Source: Enterococcus sp. DIV1094
GTDB lineage: Bacteria > Bacillota > Bacilli > Lactobacillales > Enterococcaceae
Assembly: GCF_017316305.2 (NCBI RefSeq)
Contig: NZ_CP147250.1
Span: 2,417,001-2,481,000, forward strand
Direction of reading: 5' to 3'
Length of the DNA: 64,000 bases
The position numbers and the translations under genes were made by a program. Of this stretch, positions 9,279 through 17,858 are shown one piece after another. Under the pieces are notes generated by a model. It saw only the letters and a list, made by a program, of their open reading frames with translations, had not been told where the DNA came from and searched no databases. Position 1 is the first letter of the stretch; every line of letters starts with the position of its first letter.

Positions 9279-10040
9279 ATGGCTAATTCATATGGGAAAC
9301 TATCCGCAGAGGTATATGAAATCGATAAAGATATTGATCGACCATACAGTGATGTTGATTATTATTATGAACGATTAAAAGATGTCCGAGGAAAAATCTT
9401 GGAGCCGGCAGCTGGAAATGGTCGGATTTTGATTCCATTGTTGGAAAAAGGTTTGGACATTGAAGGGTTTGATTTTTCAGAGTACATGTTGGCTTTATTA
9501 AAAGAAAACTGTCGCAAAAAAGGACTTGACCCTAAAATCTATCAATTAGATATGACTAATTTCTCACTGGATCAAACCTATGAAGCTGTGATTGTTCCTA
9601 TTGGTTCTTTTTTGCTGTTGGATGAATTAGAGAAAGCCATGGCTGCATTGACGTGCTTCTACCAGCATCTTGAAAATAATGGTAAGCTGATCTTGGATAT
9701 TTTTCTGCCGGAGAGCTTTGAAAAAGGTTTTGTTGGCGAAAGAATCTTTACGAATGCGCAAAATGATCTGATTACGTTAGAAGAAAAATTAGTAAAGGTT
9801 GATCCAATCAAGCAAGTGATAACTTACCACAATCGTTATGAAAAGTATCAGGAAGGCAAGATGACTGAATCAGAGCTTGAGATCTTTCCATTAAAATGGT
9901 ACGGAGTAGAAGAGTTTCGTTTGCTTTTGGAAAAAGTCGGTTTCAAAGATATTGTGGTTTCAGCAGACCATCACTTCCGAGAATATCCGCAAAATAATTC
10001 TCAGACAATCACGTTTGAAGCTACGAAAATCATAGAATAA
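9279..10040 (+). CDS. Class I SAM-dependent methyltransferase
   Basis: A 253-residue predicted cytoplasmic methyltransferase. Motif I is ILEPAAGNGRILIPLLEKG (about residues 38-56). The acidic residue after beta-2 is in IEGFDFS, and YQLDMTNF gives the motif II region. A LILDIFLPESF strand follows. The SAM-dependent fold is clear, but the methyl acceptor (small molecule is most likely) cannot be told. GAGGAGTG precedes the ATG. Its terminator was hit by the ISL3 element just downstream. Confidence 0.87.
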   Translation: MANSYGKLSAEVYEIDKDIDRPYSDVDYYYERLKDVRGKILEPAAGNGRILIPLLEKGLDIEGFDFSEYMLALLKENCRKKGLDPKIYQLDMTNFSLDQTYEAVIVPIGSFLLLDELEKAMAALTCFYQHLENNGKLILDIFLPESFEKGFVGERIFTNAQNDLITLEEKLVKVDPIKQVITYHNRYEKYQEGKMTESELEIFPLKWYGVEEFRLLLEKVGFKDIVVSADHHFREYPQNNSQTITFEATKIIE

Positions 10041-10057
10041 GCTTCGCATGAATAACG

Positions 10058-10098
10058 AAAAAAGCTACTATCTTAATGGTCAAGATAGTAGTTTTTCT
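10058..10098 (+). terminator. Methyltransferase terminator, IS inserted in its T-tract
   Basis: AAAAAGCTACTATCTT pairs with AAGATAGTAG-TTTTT across a 7-nt loop. The IS element starts at 10099, immediately after the T-tract. The T-tract GTTTTTCT is itself the 8-bp duplicated target. Confidence 0.8.
10091..10098. repeat. Target-site duplication, left copy
   Basis: GTTTTTCT directly abuts the left end of the insertion sequence. An identical copy abuts the right end at 11616-11623. Confidence 0.9.
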
Positions 10099-10137
10099 GG
10101 CTCTTTGTCAATAAGGACTGATGAGTGCAATCAAGTG

Positions 10138-10177
10138 AAATCCGGAAGAAGAAGTGAACACTTCTTCTCCGGATTTT
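10138..10177 (-). terminator. Hairpin after the transposase gene inside the IS
   Basis: AAATCCGGA-AGAAGAAGTG pairs with CACTTCTTC-TCCGGATTT almost without a loop, six bases beyond the transposase stop. T-runs on both sides suit termination in either direction. Confidence 0.65.
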
Positions 10178-10182
10178 CTTCG

Positions 10183-11478
10183 TTATTTGACGTGAATGAC
10201 TTGATTCGTCAAAAAGATTCGGATGCGCATGTTCTCAAATGATTTAAAGCCATAAGACACTCGTTTGAGTGTTTTGATGTGGGTGTTTTTTGCTTCAATT
10301 TTCCCATTAGAGTAAGGATAAATCAAAGAATGACGAATCCCTTCTTCATAGCTCAGAAGATTTTGTAGTTTTAGCCGAAATTCTTTATCTAATGTTTCTG
10401 GTAACTGATGCAAGAGAGTGAAAAATGACTCGTGGTCTTTGTCACGAAAGGCATCCGCTAGTTCATGGAACGCTTGATAGGCGACTTTCAAGGCAGTTGA
10501 AGCACTTAATAAACGGTCAAGCACCATGGCTTCTGTCAGGTAAGGATACTTTGGGGCACGAAAGCTACGCCAAGTTTTATATTCTGTGTGGTTGATATTC
10601 TTCCGATTTTTGGTGAGTAAGCGCCAATGGCTTTTTAATTTCCTTGGCATTGTCCGATTGCCCGAAGCAATCAGGCGTTTCATTTCACGGACACGAAAAT
10701 CTTGGAACGCTTGATTCATGTGTTTGATCACATGAAAACGATCAATGACCAGTTTGGCATGAGGAAATACTTTTTTTGTTAGTTGAAAATACGCCGCATT
10801 CATATCAGTAACTAAATAGTCGACGTCAGATGGATTCACACATGTCTGGAAATAAGTGGTCAACCGAGACAATTTTCGAGTGGGTAAGATATCAACTAAT
10901 TGCCCGGTTTCCCCATCGGCACAAATAAAACTCATCTTATCTTCTGAGGATACATGGGAACGAAATTCATCGACCATCAATACTTTGGGCAGGTGGCGCT
11001 TGGCTTGTTTTGGTAAATAGGTTTTTAACGACTTCAAAATACGCGTCACCGTTGGAATAGACACCTGGCAATGCTTTGCGATAAAAGATAAGGAGACCTT
11101 TTCGGTGAGTAAAGCAATGATTTTCATTTTTACATGCTCGGCAATCGAATGATTTGGCCGAACAAAATAGCTTTGGGCTGTCCAATGGGTATGGCAGTTT
11201 CTACAGTGATAACGTTGTTTCTTCAGCCGCATGATTAGCGGTAAATGGTTGAATTGATCGAAACGAATGCAGGTCATTTTCTTGCCATTTTTGACAATGA
11301 CCGTTTTCCCCTTCGAATCTCTCACGGCAGAGCCACAAGTCAAACAAGCAGAAGTAGGAGGAGCTAACACTGCGTCAATAACTAAAGTATTGGTTTGATG
11401 GAACGTTTCGTAAGAAACATCTTGGATGGTTAAATATTTATCTGTTAATCGGAGCATTTTTTTGATAGAATTTTCCAT
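10183..11478 (-). CDS. ISL3 family transposase
   Basis: A 431-residue DDE transposase. An N-terminal zinc ribbon is visible (CLTCGS near residue 42 and CRNCH near residue 94). A helix-turn-helix follows (LSFIAKHCQVSIPTVTRIL). Likely DDE residues lie in VDEFRSH, VTDMNAAY and the C-terminal GKIEAKNTHIKTLKR. These are the hallmarks of the DDE_Tnp_ISL3 family, and the length is full. The frame is uninterrupted, so the element could still transpose. AGAGG lies upstream of the ATG at looser than usual spacing. Confidence 0.95.
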   Translation of the reverse strand: MENSIKKMLRLTDKYLTIQDVSYETFHQTNTLVIDAVLAPPTSACLTCGSAVRDSKGKTVIVKNGKKMTCIRFDQFNHLPLIMRLKKQRYHCRNCHTHWTAQSYFVRPNHSIAEHVKMKIIALLTEKVSLSFIAKHCQVSIPTVTRILKSLKTYLPKQAKRHLPKVLMVDEFRSHVSSEDKMSFICADGETGQLVDILPTRKLSRLTTYFQTCVNPSDVDYLVTDMNAAYFQLTKKVFPHAKLVIDRFHVIKHMNQAFQDFRVREMKRLIASGNRTMPRKLKSHWRLLTKNRKNINHTEYKTWRSFRAPKYPYLTEAMVLDRLLSASTALKVAYQAFHELADAFRDKDHESFFTLLHQLPETLDKEFRLKLQNLLSYEEGIRHSLIYPYSNGKIEAKNTHIKTLKRVSYGFKSFENMRIRIFLTNQVIHVK

Positions 11479-11615
11479 AGAGCATATCGTCCTCTCAGTT
11501 GTTTATTTTGTGGTGATTTAATCATACTAGAGAACGATATGTTTTTTAATACCCAAAAAGAAAAAGTGGACTGACGAATCAGAATTGATTCATCAGTCCA
11601 CTTTATTATAGAGCC

Positions 11616-11623
11616 GTTTTTCT
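11616..11623. repeat. Target-site duplication, right copy
   Basis: GTTTTTCT directly follows the right IS end and matches 10091-10098 in all eight bases. Confidence 0.9.
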
Positions 11624-11688
11624 ACTTGATATAAAAATATTATTAGTCTCATATGCAACTTTTGATCAGAAAATAAAAGCTATAGGGT

Positions 11689-12570
11689 TTAATTCATCAT
11701 TTTTTTAAACCGCTTTGTCTGGGGCTTGAGATACGTAAAACCTTCTCCTTCGACTTCATGAACATTCAAGACCGAAAGAAAGGCATGTTCATCTATTTCG
11801 TTGATGATACGTTTCACTTCGTTCAATTCACGTGAACTAACGACCATATAGATCATTTTTTTGTCGATACCAGAAAAGCCGCCTTCTCCATGTAAAAATG
11901 TGACCCCTCGTTGTAGCCCAGTCATCAACAACGGTGCGATTTCTTCGCTTTTATTTGAGACAACCAAGATTCCTTTTGCAGAATAACCGCCGTCAAGAAT
12001 CGAGTCGATCACACGGCTAAAGACGTAGGAGACGATCAAGGTATACATCATGCGCTTCAAGTCGATATACGTCAATGAAGCAAGTAAAACCATGACGTCT
12101 AAAGCTAAGAGCGAACGTCCCATGGAGATCCCGTGATTTTTTTCGAGAATGCGAGCGATGATATCACTTCCTCCAGTTGTACCACCCATGCGATAGACGA
12201 TTCCACTGCCGACACCGGCAATCAGCCCGGCAAGTAAGGAGACGATCAGTAAGTCATGTTCTAAGTTGATTTGTAAAGGAATCCTTTGCCAAATCCATAA
12301 AAAGACAGAGAGCGAAACGGTACCTAAGACAGTATAGGCGAGTGCGCGTCTGCCTAAGATTTTTCCGCCTAGTAGAATCAAAGGGATATTGATCACCAAA
12401 GTAGAATAAGCCGGGTCGATATGAAAAAGAGCACGTAAAATCAGTGTGATACCTGAAACTCCGCCTTCTGCTAAATTATTGGCAATGTTTAAATACACTA
12501 GTCCAAAAGCATAAATACTTGTTCCTAAAATAATAAAAAAAACTTCTTTCATCGTTTTCAATGATGTCAT
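11689..12570 (-). CDS. YitT family membrane protein with DUF2179 domain
   Basis: A 293-residue integral membrane protein with about five to six hydrophobic segments in residues 10-190 (including LAEGGVSGITLILRALF and the glycine-rich RMGGTTGGSDIIARIL motif of the YitT/DUF161 family). A cytoplasmic DUF2179 domain follows (residues about 215-285, GVTFLHGEGGFSG then MIYMVVSSREL). Function is unknown; transporters have been proposed for the family. GTGGGGA precedes the start. Single gene on the minus strand, divergent from the MazG-like gene. A shorter paralogue lacking DUF2179 lies at 62080-62745. Confidence 0.9.
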   Translation of the reverse strand: MTSLKTMKEVFFIILGTSIYAFGLVYLNIANNLAEGGVSGITLILRALFHIDPAYSTLVINIPLILLGGKILGRRALAYTVLGTVSLSVFLWIWQRIPLQINLEHDLLIVSLLAGLIAGVGSGIVYRMGGTTGGSDIIARILEKNHGISMGRSLLALDVMVLLASLTYIDLKRMMYTLIVSYVFSRVIDSILDGGYSAKGILVVSNKSEEIAPLLMTGLQRGVTFLHGEGGFSGIDKKMIYMVVSSRELNEVKRIINEIDEHAFLSVLNVHEVEGEGFTYLKPQTKRFKKMMN

Positions 12571-12809
12571 CGAATCCCCACTTTCTACTATTTAATATGA
12601 TTGATCCTGCAACAAGCGACCTTTGACATGAAACGTTCGATCGGGAAATTGGTCTTTTTTATTTTAAATAGAAAGACTAAGTTCGCTTGGCACTAAGAAT
12701 TAATTAAGTATACCTAACATAATGTAGCACGTATTCTTTGTTTTCACAATTGCACTTCTTGGGGTTTTGCTGTAAAGTTTTTTAGGAAGAGAGGATTGGA
12801 GGATTCTTA

Positions 12810-13181
12810 ATGAATGAAGAGCGTTCACTAAAAAGTATGCAGCAAGAAGTCGATGCATACATCCAGCAATTCAAGGTTGGGTACTTTTCGCCATTGGCTC
12901 AGATGGCACGGTTAACTGAAGAAGTAGGAGAGTTGGCACGAGAAGTCAACCACTCATATGGAGAAAAGAGCAAAAAAGCGACAGAGCCTAGTAACTCAGT
13001 TGCAGAAGAATTAGGCGATGTTTTATTTGTAACAATGATCATGGCGAATTCATTAGATATTGATTTAACAACAGTATTTGAAAAAAATATGGCGAAGTTC
13101 AATCAAAGAGACCACCATCGGTTTGCTCGAAAAGATGACGAACAAACTGAAGATAGAAGGAGTAAAAATGAGACTAAGTGA
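12810..13181 (+). CDS. MazG-like nucleotide pyrophosphohydrolase (YpjD-like)
   Basis: A 123-residue all-alpha NTP pyrophosphohydrolase, probably hydrolysing aberrant nucleoside triphosphates to monophosphates. The Mg-binding signature is seen as EEVGE (about residues 37-41) and EELGD (about 68-72), the EExxE...ExxD arrangement. GGAGG precedes the ATG by 8 nt. It overlaps the start of cca by 14 bp, so the two are translationally linked. The same MazG-like/cca neighbourhood exists in Bacillus (ypjD region). Confidence 0.88.
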   Translation: MNEERSLKSMQQEVDAYIQQFKVGYFSPLAQMARLTEEVGELAREVNHSYGEKSKKATEPSNSVAEELGDVLFVTMIMANSLDIDLTTVFEKNMAKFNQRDHHRFARKDDEQTEDRRSKNETK

Positions 13182-14373
13182 ATTACCGATCGAATACCAA
13201 AAAGCGATCCCAGTATTAAAAAAAATAGAAGCTGCTGGATTTGAAGCGTACTTTGTGGGTGGCAGTGTGCGTGATACTTTATTAGGTCAAAAAATCCACG
13301 ACGTCGATATTGCGACGAGTGCTTTTCCAGAAGAAATCAAGCAACTGTTCCCCAAAACGATCGATATCGGGATCGAACATGGCACGGTCCTTGTCTTGCA
13401 TGAAGAGGAACAGTATGAGATCACGACATTTCGTACAGAATCAACGTATCAGGATTATCGACGTCCGGATAGCGTTTCGTTTGTTCGTACATTAGAAGAG
13501 GATCTGAAACGGCGAGATTTTACGATCAATGCGTTTGCGCTGAAAGAGGATGGGGAGATCATTGATTTATTCGATGGCTTAGCTGATTTGGAAAATCAGG
13601 TATTACGAGCTGTTGGTCGACCTTTTGAGCGATTCCACGAAGATGCATTGCGCATGATGCGTGGCCTTCGTTTTGTTAGTCAATTAGGATTCAAGTTGGA
13701 AGCGGAAACCGCCAAGGCGATTGAAGATAATCATGCCTTGTTGGAAAAAATTTCTGTTGAACGAATGAATGTTGAATTTATCAAAATGCTTTTGGGGAAT
13801 TTTCGTACGAACGGATTGACAGCTTTTGTTGAAACGAAATGTTACATCTATTGTCCGCAATTGAAGGAAGAGGGCGAAGGATTATTGCGGTTTGCTGATT
13901 TACCGTCTGTGCCATTAAAAAAAGAAAGCCAAGCATGGGCGTTACTGCTTAATCAAATCGGTCGTTCAGAGCAAGAGGTAGCACCGTTCTTGAAAGCATG
14001 GAAATGTTCAAACCAAATGATCCGTGAGGTACAGCGTTTGGTCAAGGGATTGACGAAACGATTAGAACGGCCTTTAACGCCTTTAGAGATCTATCATCTT
14101 GGCAAAGAAGCATCGCTTGATGTGGAAGAATTGATGATCTACTTTGACCAAACACCGGATACAACAACTGTCATCGATAGCTATGAGGCGCTACCGATCA
14201 AGTCACTGAGTGAGTTAGCGATCGATGGAAAAGTCCTATTAGCTGCAAGTGAGAAAAAACCAGGAAAATGGGTCAGTGAGGCTTTAGGACTTGCGGAATC
14301 AGCTGTAGTGAATAATCAGGTAAAAAATGAAGAGGCTGATTTACTGGCTTACCTGAAAGAGCAACAAGTCTAG
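13168..14373 (+). CDS. cca: CCA tRNA nucleotidyltransferase
   Basis: Adds or repairs the 3' CCA of tRNAs. The protein has 401 residues, as usual for class II enzymes. The nucleotidyltransferase head has FVGGSVRDTLLG and the DVDIATS motif with the catalytic DxD (about residues 25-50). RRDFTINAFAL and the neck motif EDALRMMRGLRFVSQLGF follow. The ATG at 13168 was chosen for its AGAAGGAG site and the conserved MRLSELP start. An upstream in-frame start at 13078 lies inside the MazG-like gene. It overlaps that gene by 14 bp and is followed by a terminator. Confidence 0.96.
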   Translation: MRLSELPIEYQKAIPVLKKIEAAGFEAYFVGGSVRDTLLGQKIHDVDIATSAFPEEIKQLFPKTIDIGIEHGTVLVLHEEEQYEITTFRTESTYQDYRRPDSVSFVRTLEEDLKRRDFTINAFALKEDGEIIDLFDGLADLENQVLRAVGRPFERFHEDALRMMRGLRFVSQLGFKLEAETAKAIEDNHALLEKISVERMNVEFIKMLLGNFRTNGLTAFVETKCYIYCPQLKEEGEGLLRFADLPSVPLKKESQAWALLLNQIGRSEQEVAPFLKAWKCSNQMIREVQRLVKGLTKRLERPLTPLEIYHLGKEASLDVEELMIYFDQTPDTTTVIDSYEALPIKSLSELAIDGKVLLAASEKKPGKWVSEALGLAESAVVNNQVKNEEADLLAYLKEQQV

Positions 14374-14390
14374 TGATCATTTGTTGAGTA

Positions 14391-14464
14391 AGAGGGGACA
14401 TGGAAGTTATCTATAGAAGCATCTTTCTTTTATTCAAGATGTTTCCCCATGCCCTCCTTTTCTT
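14391..14464 (+). terminator. Probable terminator after cca
   Basis: AGAGGGGACATGG (14391-14403) pairs imperfectly with CCATGCCCTCC (14447-14457) across a long loop that has its own small stem. TTTTCTTTT follows. Confidence 0.55.
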
Positions 14465-14589
14465 TTAGATGAGGATTGTTATCAAAAAAGCATGCAGAAA
14501 AGCAAACATGAGAGATGACCACTCTTGTTGTTTTATGCTAAACTAGTAATGGAACAGAATATAATGCGTCAAAAAAGGAGATTTTTTTA

Positions 14590-15045
14590 ATGAGCAAAGA
14601 AATGACAGCGCTAAAATTTTATTTCCGTAACGGCGAAACATGGACAATCAATCGTCGTCATATCGGCGACCTTTGGATCAAACAAATCACAACAAGTTTT
14701 GGCCGTATCAATGGGAGCGAATTTATCGAGATCCATCCATGTGCAGGCTTTAAAATCGAGATTTTCCATGAAGGCGATTCAGTAGCTACTCATGATATCA
14801 ATCTAGGTGGTTTGGAAATGGGTATGTTCAATCGCGCATTGAAATATGAAGATATCGAACGTATGGAAATCTTGTATCGCAATGGTACACCTGACCTTGT
14901 ATACTTCCCTTACTTGGACAAAGGAACAGAGGGATTAGATAACCAATACCAATCAACAAAAATCAGTGAAAAAACTGGTAACCTATATATTGTGATCAAC
15001 CCGGAACAACGTGTTGACGATGTTTACGGTGAGTATTTCGAATAG
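14590..15045 (+). CDS. Hypothetical conserved protein
   Basis: A 151-residue soluble protein, not recognised. It is rich in beta-strand-like segments (ALKFYFRNGETWTI, HDINLGGLEMGMF, GNLYIVINPE) with several aromatic residues and no transmembrane segment, signal peptide or metal motif. The N-terminus resembles a small beta-sandwich reader of its own, but no fold can be assigned. AAGGAGATTTTTTTA precedes the ATG. It is a single gene between two terminators (14391-14464 and 15066-15110). The good ribosome site and codon use like its neighbours mark it as a real gene. Confidence 0.75.
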   Translation: MSKEMTALKFYFRNGETWTINRRHIGDLWIKQITTSFGRINGSEFIEIHPCAGFKIEIFHEGDSVATHDINLGGLEMGMFNRALKYEDIERMEILYRNGTPDLVYFPYLDKGTEGLDNQYQSTKISEKTGNLYIVINPEQRVDDVYGEYFE

Positions 15046-15065
15046 GATCGCTCATCAATAAAAAT

Positions 15066-15110
15066 AGCACGTACAAAACTTTTGAATAGGTTTTGTACGT
15101 GCTTTTCTTC
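15066..15110 (+). terminator. Intrinsic terminator
   Basis: A perfect 14-bp stem, AGCACGTACAAAAC (15066-15079) with its complement (15090-15103), has a 10-nt loop and is followed by TTTCTTCT. Confidence 0.88.
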
Positions 15111-15269
15111 TATTTTTTTAAAATTACAATTGATATTTTATGGTGATTGGACTAGAATGAGCTTCTGGAATCAAAACCAATAAGTAATCGTAAAGGTAGG
15201 AAGTTTTTAGTTGCATTCTAAAAACATTTTGCTATAATTGGTGCAGTTTGAATATAGGAGATCTTGAAA

Positions 15270-15545
15270 ATGAGAGAAAGTTTTGAAGAACAAAAAAAAC
15301 GGTTGGTAGATCATTATGGTTCTTTTTCAATGGAAGATCGTCGTCAAATCTTGTGTAAATTGCGTAAAAGAAATATTTTGATGTATCGTCAATTGGAACG
15401 TTTGAAACATGACTTGTTACGTTTGGAGTCAAAACGTGTGCAATGTGAGTTAGATGGACGAGTGACTCAAGCTGAAGTTGTAGAAAGTAAAATTTTAAAG
15501 AAAAAAGAGCAATATTTGAAAGTTCTTGCACAAAATAAAAAATAA
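15270..15545 (+). CDS. Small coiled-coil protein, unknown
   Basis: A 91-residue, highly charged (Lys/Arg/Glu) protein predicted to be almost wholly helical. Heptad-like spacing is seen in ILMYRQLERLKHDLLRLESK and following residues. No family was recognised. The ATG at 15270 fits AGGAG at 15256-15260 (9 nt); a TTG at 15264 is the only earlier option. It ends 12 bp before the antiporter gene, so the two are probably co-transcribed and it may be an accessory or regulatory partner of the antiporter (inference). Confidence 0.65.
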   Translation: MRESFEEQKKRLVDHYGSFSMEDRRQILCKLRKRNILMYRQLERLKHDLLRLESKRVQCELDGRVTQAEVVESKILKKKEQYLKVLAQNKK

Positions 15546-15557
15546 AGGGGATCAAGC

Positions 15558-17654
15558 ATGGAATTTGCAGAGTTAGTGATTGTCTTTGCAGTCACGATCA
15601 CGCTATCCAATATAGCAAGTCGTATCTTGCCGATGATCCCTGCACCACTGATCCAAATATTTCTTGGCGTGGTCTTAGGATTGACCGAATGGGGTGAATC
15701 CATTAATTTTGAACCCGAGTTATTTTTAGTGATGATTATCGCACCCTTACTTTTTAGAGAAGGAGAAAAAGCAGATATCGCTTCGATCTTGAAAAATTTC
15801 GATACGATATTATTTCTAGCTTTTGGTGGCGTGATTTTGACTTTGATTGGCGTTGGAGCAACGTTGTCCTTTCTGTTACCGAGTGTTCCTTTAGCCGCTT
15901 GTTTTGCTTTTGGTGCGGCGTTAGGTCCGACAGATGCGGTCGCAGTCAGTTCGCTCTCTACGCGCGTGAACATTCCGAAAAAAGCGATGCATATTTTAGA
16001 AGGTGAAGGGTTACTGAATGATGCTTCTGGTGTAACAGCCTTCCAATTTGCTTTAGCTGCTTTGATCACGGGATCGTTTTCTGCGGTAAATGCAGGCGTG
16101 ACATTGATCTTATCAAGTATTGGCGGGGCAGTCGTCGGCTTTTTACTTGTATGGGTGAAAAGAAAGATCATTGGTTTGATCGAGAAGGCTTCTGCACGCG
16201 ACGTGACTGGTTACTTATTGATTGAATTGTTGTTACCTTTCTTAGCGTATGTTTTAGCCGAAGTCTTTCATGTTTCAGGAATTATTGCAGCAGTGGTTGC
16301 AGGGGTATTGCAAGCCTCAGGATTCAAAAAAATATCGGTGTTTGATGCGGAGTTATCAACGTTGTCAAATAGTACCTGGACAACGATCGCCTTCACATTG
16401 AATGCGCTGGTATTTATCTTTTTAGGAATCGAACTAACACAAGTCTTTACGCCAGTTTGGGGAGATGGCTTATATCCGAATCACTTGTTGTTGATGATCA
16501 TCTTATTGATCTCGATCATGCTGTTCGTGATTCGCTTTGTTTCGATCAGTTTGTTTTACATGTTCAAAGGCGGCTTTAAAAGCTTCAAAAAACAATTGAA
16601 TGAAGTCTTGATTTTAACCTTTGGCGGGGTAAAAGGAACAGTCAGTTTAGCAACTATTTTCATTTTGCCATTCACGATCAATCAAATGGCATTTAATCAA
16701 CGTTCATTGCTCTTGTTTTTAACTGCGGGAGTTATTTTAGTGACATTGATCATTGGGATCATCGTGTTGCCGATGTTGACTGAAACAGAAGAAGCAGCAA
16801 CGACTGACTTAAAAGCATTGATGATCTTAGAAGAAGTCATTGAAACATTACGTGTCGAAAAAGAAGTGGAAGAACCAGGATCAAAAGAATATTTAGCGAT
16901 AGAAGCAGTGATTGAGACCTATCAGGAAAGAATCAGTGAACTTTATTTATCTGATTTAAGTGGGGACGAGAAACAAGAAGTACAAGAAATCCAAGCATTG
17001 ATTTTATCCATTGAACGAGATGGGTTGGATGAACGTTATCGTTCTGGTAAGCTGTCTTCCAACGGTTATCGTTTTTATTCAAGATTTCTTGCAAATTTCG
17101 AGCATTCGATCACGAGCCAAATATTGTCGTTCATTGGTTTTTGGTTCATTGTTGTACGCAGATTGATGCGTATCGTTCTTCATCCTAAGATGTTTTGGCA
17201 AAGACGTCAAACCGATCGGCAAACGATGATCTCAGAAAAAGATATTCAAGAAATCCGAGAGACGTATCAAAAGAATACACAATTGATCATCGAAAGTTTA
17301 GAGAATCTTACGGACGTGTACGATGATACGATGATTGGGTTCTTTATCGAACAAAGAAAAGCTCAAGGCATTCGGATGATGAGTGGCAACTTGATTTCCA
17401 CTTGGATGATCCAACAAGATCGGTTATTTACGAAAAAACTGTTAAGAGGCTATTATTTAGAAAGAAAAGTGATTGATGAGTATGAAGTAGCAGAAACGAT
17501 CACGACTTTTTCTGCGAATGAGTACAGAAGAAATATCAATCTGTTGGAGTCTTATACCATGAATCAGCCAACAGAACGTTTTTCATTCCGATTTGCTTTT
17601 CAAGCGAAAGCCAAAAAACTTCAATTAAAACAAGATCAAGAGAGGAAGCTGTGA
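15558..17654 (+). CDS. Na+/H+ antiporter, CPA1/NhaP type
   Basis: A 698-residue integral membrane cation:proton antiporter. About twelve transmembrane helices occupy residues 1-410. Family motifs are visible: GAALGPTDAVAVSSLS near residue 125, GEGLLNDASGVTAF near 150 (the ND ion-binding pair), and FGGVKGTVSLATIF near 355. A cytoplasmic tail of about 280 residues rich in Glu/Arg helices is longer than minimal NhaP proteins and fits the Firmicutes YjcE/NhaK-like long forms. Likely role is sodium and pH homeostasis. GGGGATC precedes the ATG. A terminator overlaps its stop codon. Confidence 0.93.
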   Translation: MEFAELVIVFAVTITLSNIASRILPMIPAPLIQIFLGVVLGLTEWGESINFEPELFLVMIIAPLLFREGEKADIASILKNFDTILFLAFGGVILTLIGVGATLSFLLPSVPLAACFAFGAALGPTDAVAVSSLSTRVNIPKKAMHILEGEGLLNDASGVTAFQFALAALITGSFSAVNAGVTLILSSIGGAVVGFLLVWVKRKIIGLIEKASARDVTGYLLIELLLPFLAYVLAEVFHVSGIIAAVVAGVLQASGFKKISVFDAELSTLSNSTWTTIAFTLNALVFIFLGIELTQVFTPVWGDGLYPNHLLLMIILLISIMLFVIRFVSISLFYMFKGGFKSFKKQLNEVLILTFGGVKGTVSLATIFILPFTINQMAFNQRSLLLFLTAGVILVTLIIGIIVLPMLTETEEAATTDLKALMILEEVIETLRVEKEVEEPGSKEYLAIEAVIETYQERISELYLSDLSGDEKQEVQEIQALILSIERDGLDERYRSGKLSSNGYRFYSRFLANFEHSITSQILSFIGFWFIVVRRLMRIVLHPKMFWQRRQTDRQTMISEKDIQEIRETYQKNTQLIIESLENLTDVYDDTMIGFFIEQRKAQGIRMMSGNLISTWMIQQDRLFTKKLLRGYYLERKVIDEYEVAETITTFSANEYRRNINLLESYTMNQPTERFSFRFAFQAKAKKLQLKQDQERKL

Positions 17655-17677
17655 CAAAACACAGCGCCTCTTTTTTT
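17641..17677 (+). terminator. Terminator overlapping the antiporter stop codon
   Basis: AGAGG-aa-GCTGTG pairs with CACAGC-gc-CTCT around an ACAAAA loop and runs into TTTTTTT. The TGA stop (17652-17654) lies within the hairpin. Confidence 0.82.
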
Positions 17678-17858
17678 GCTGAAAATGTGACAGAAAAAGG
17701 GTTGAACTGGGCGCGTCTGTAATCTAGTTTATTGGGTTTTAAATAGGGAGAGAGGACGAATGTCTCCGACTAAATCAAAAAATAGAATAATCGAAAAAAA
17801 AAATTATCTTTTATCCAATTGATTTATGTTACAATATCCAAGATAAGGGGGAGTACTG

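Larger units (their letters stand above)
10099..11615 (-). mobile_element. ISL3-family insertion sequence (IS1251-like), complete
   Basis: A 1517-bp element bounded by imperfect terminal inverted repeats that both begin GGCTCT: left GGCTCTTTGTCAATAAGG, right (reverse complement) GGCTCTATAATAAAGTGG, both followed by the shared ACTGATGA. It carries one intact transposase on the minus strand and is flanked by a perfect 8-bp direct repeat. Family, end sequence and duplication length fit ISL3. Intact ORF and perfect duplication suggest a recent, possibly active insertion. The right end contains a near-perfect palindrome (11568-11603) and the left end a long hairpin after the transposase stop. Confidence 0.93.
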
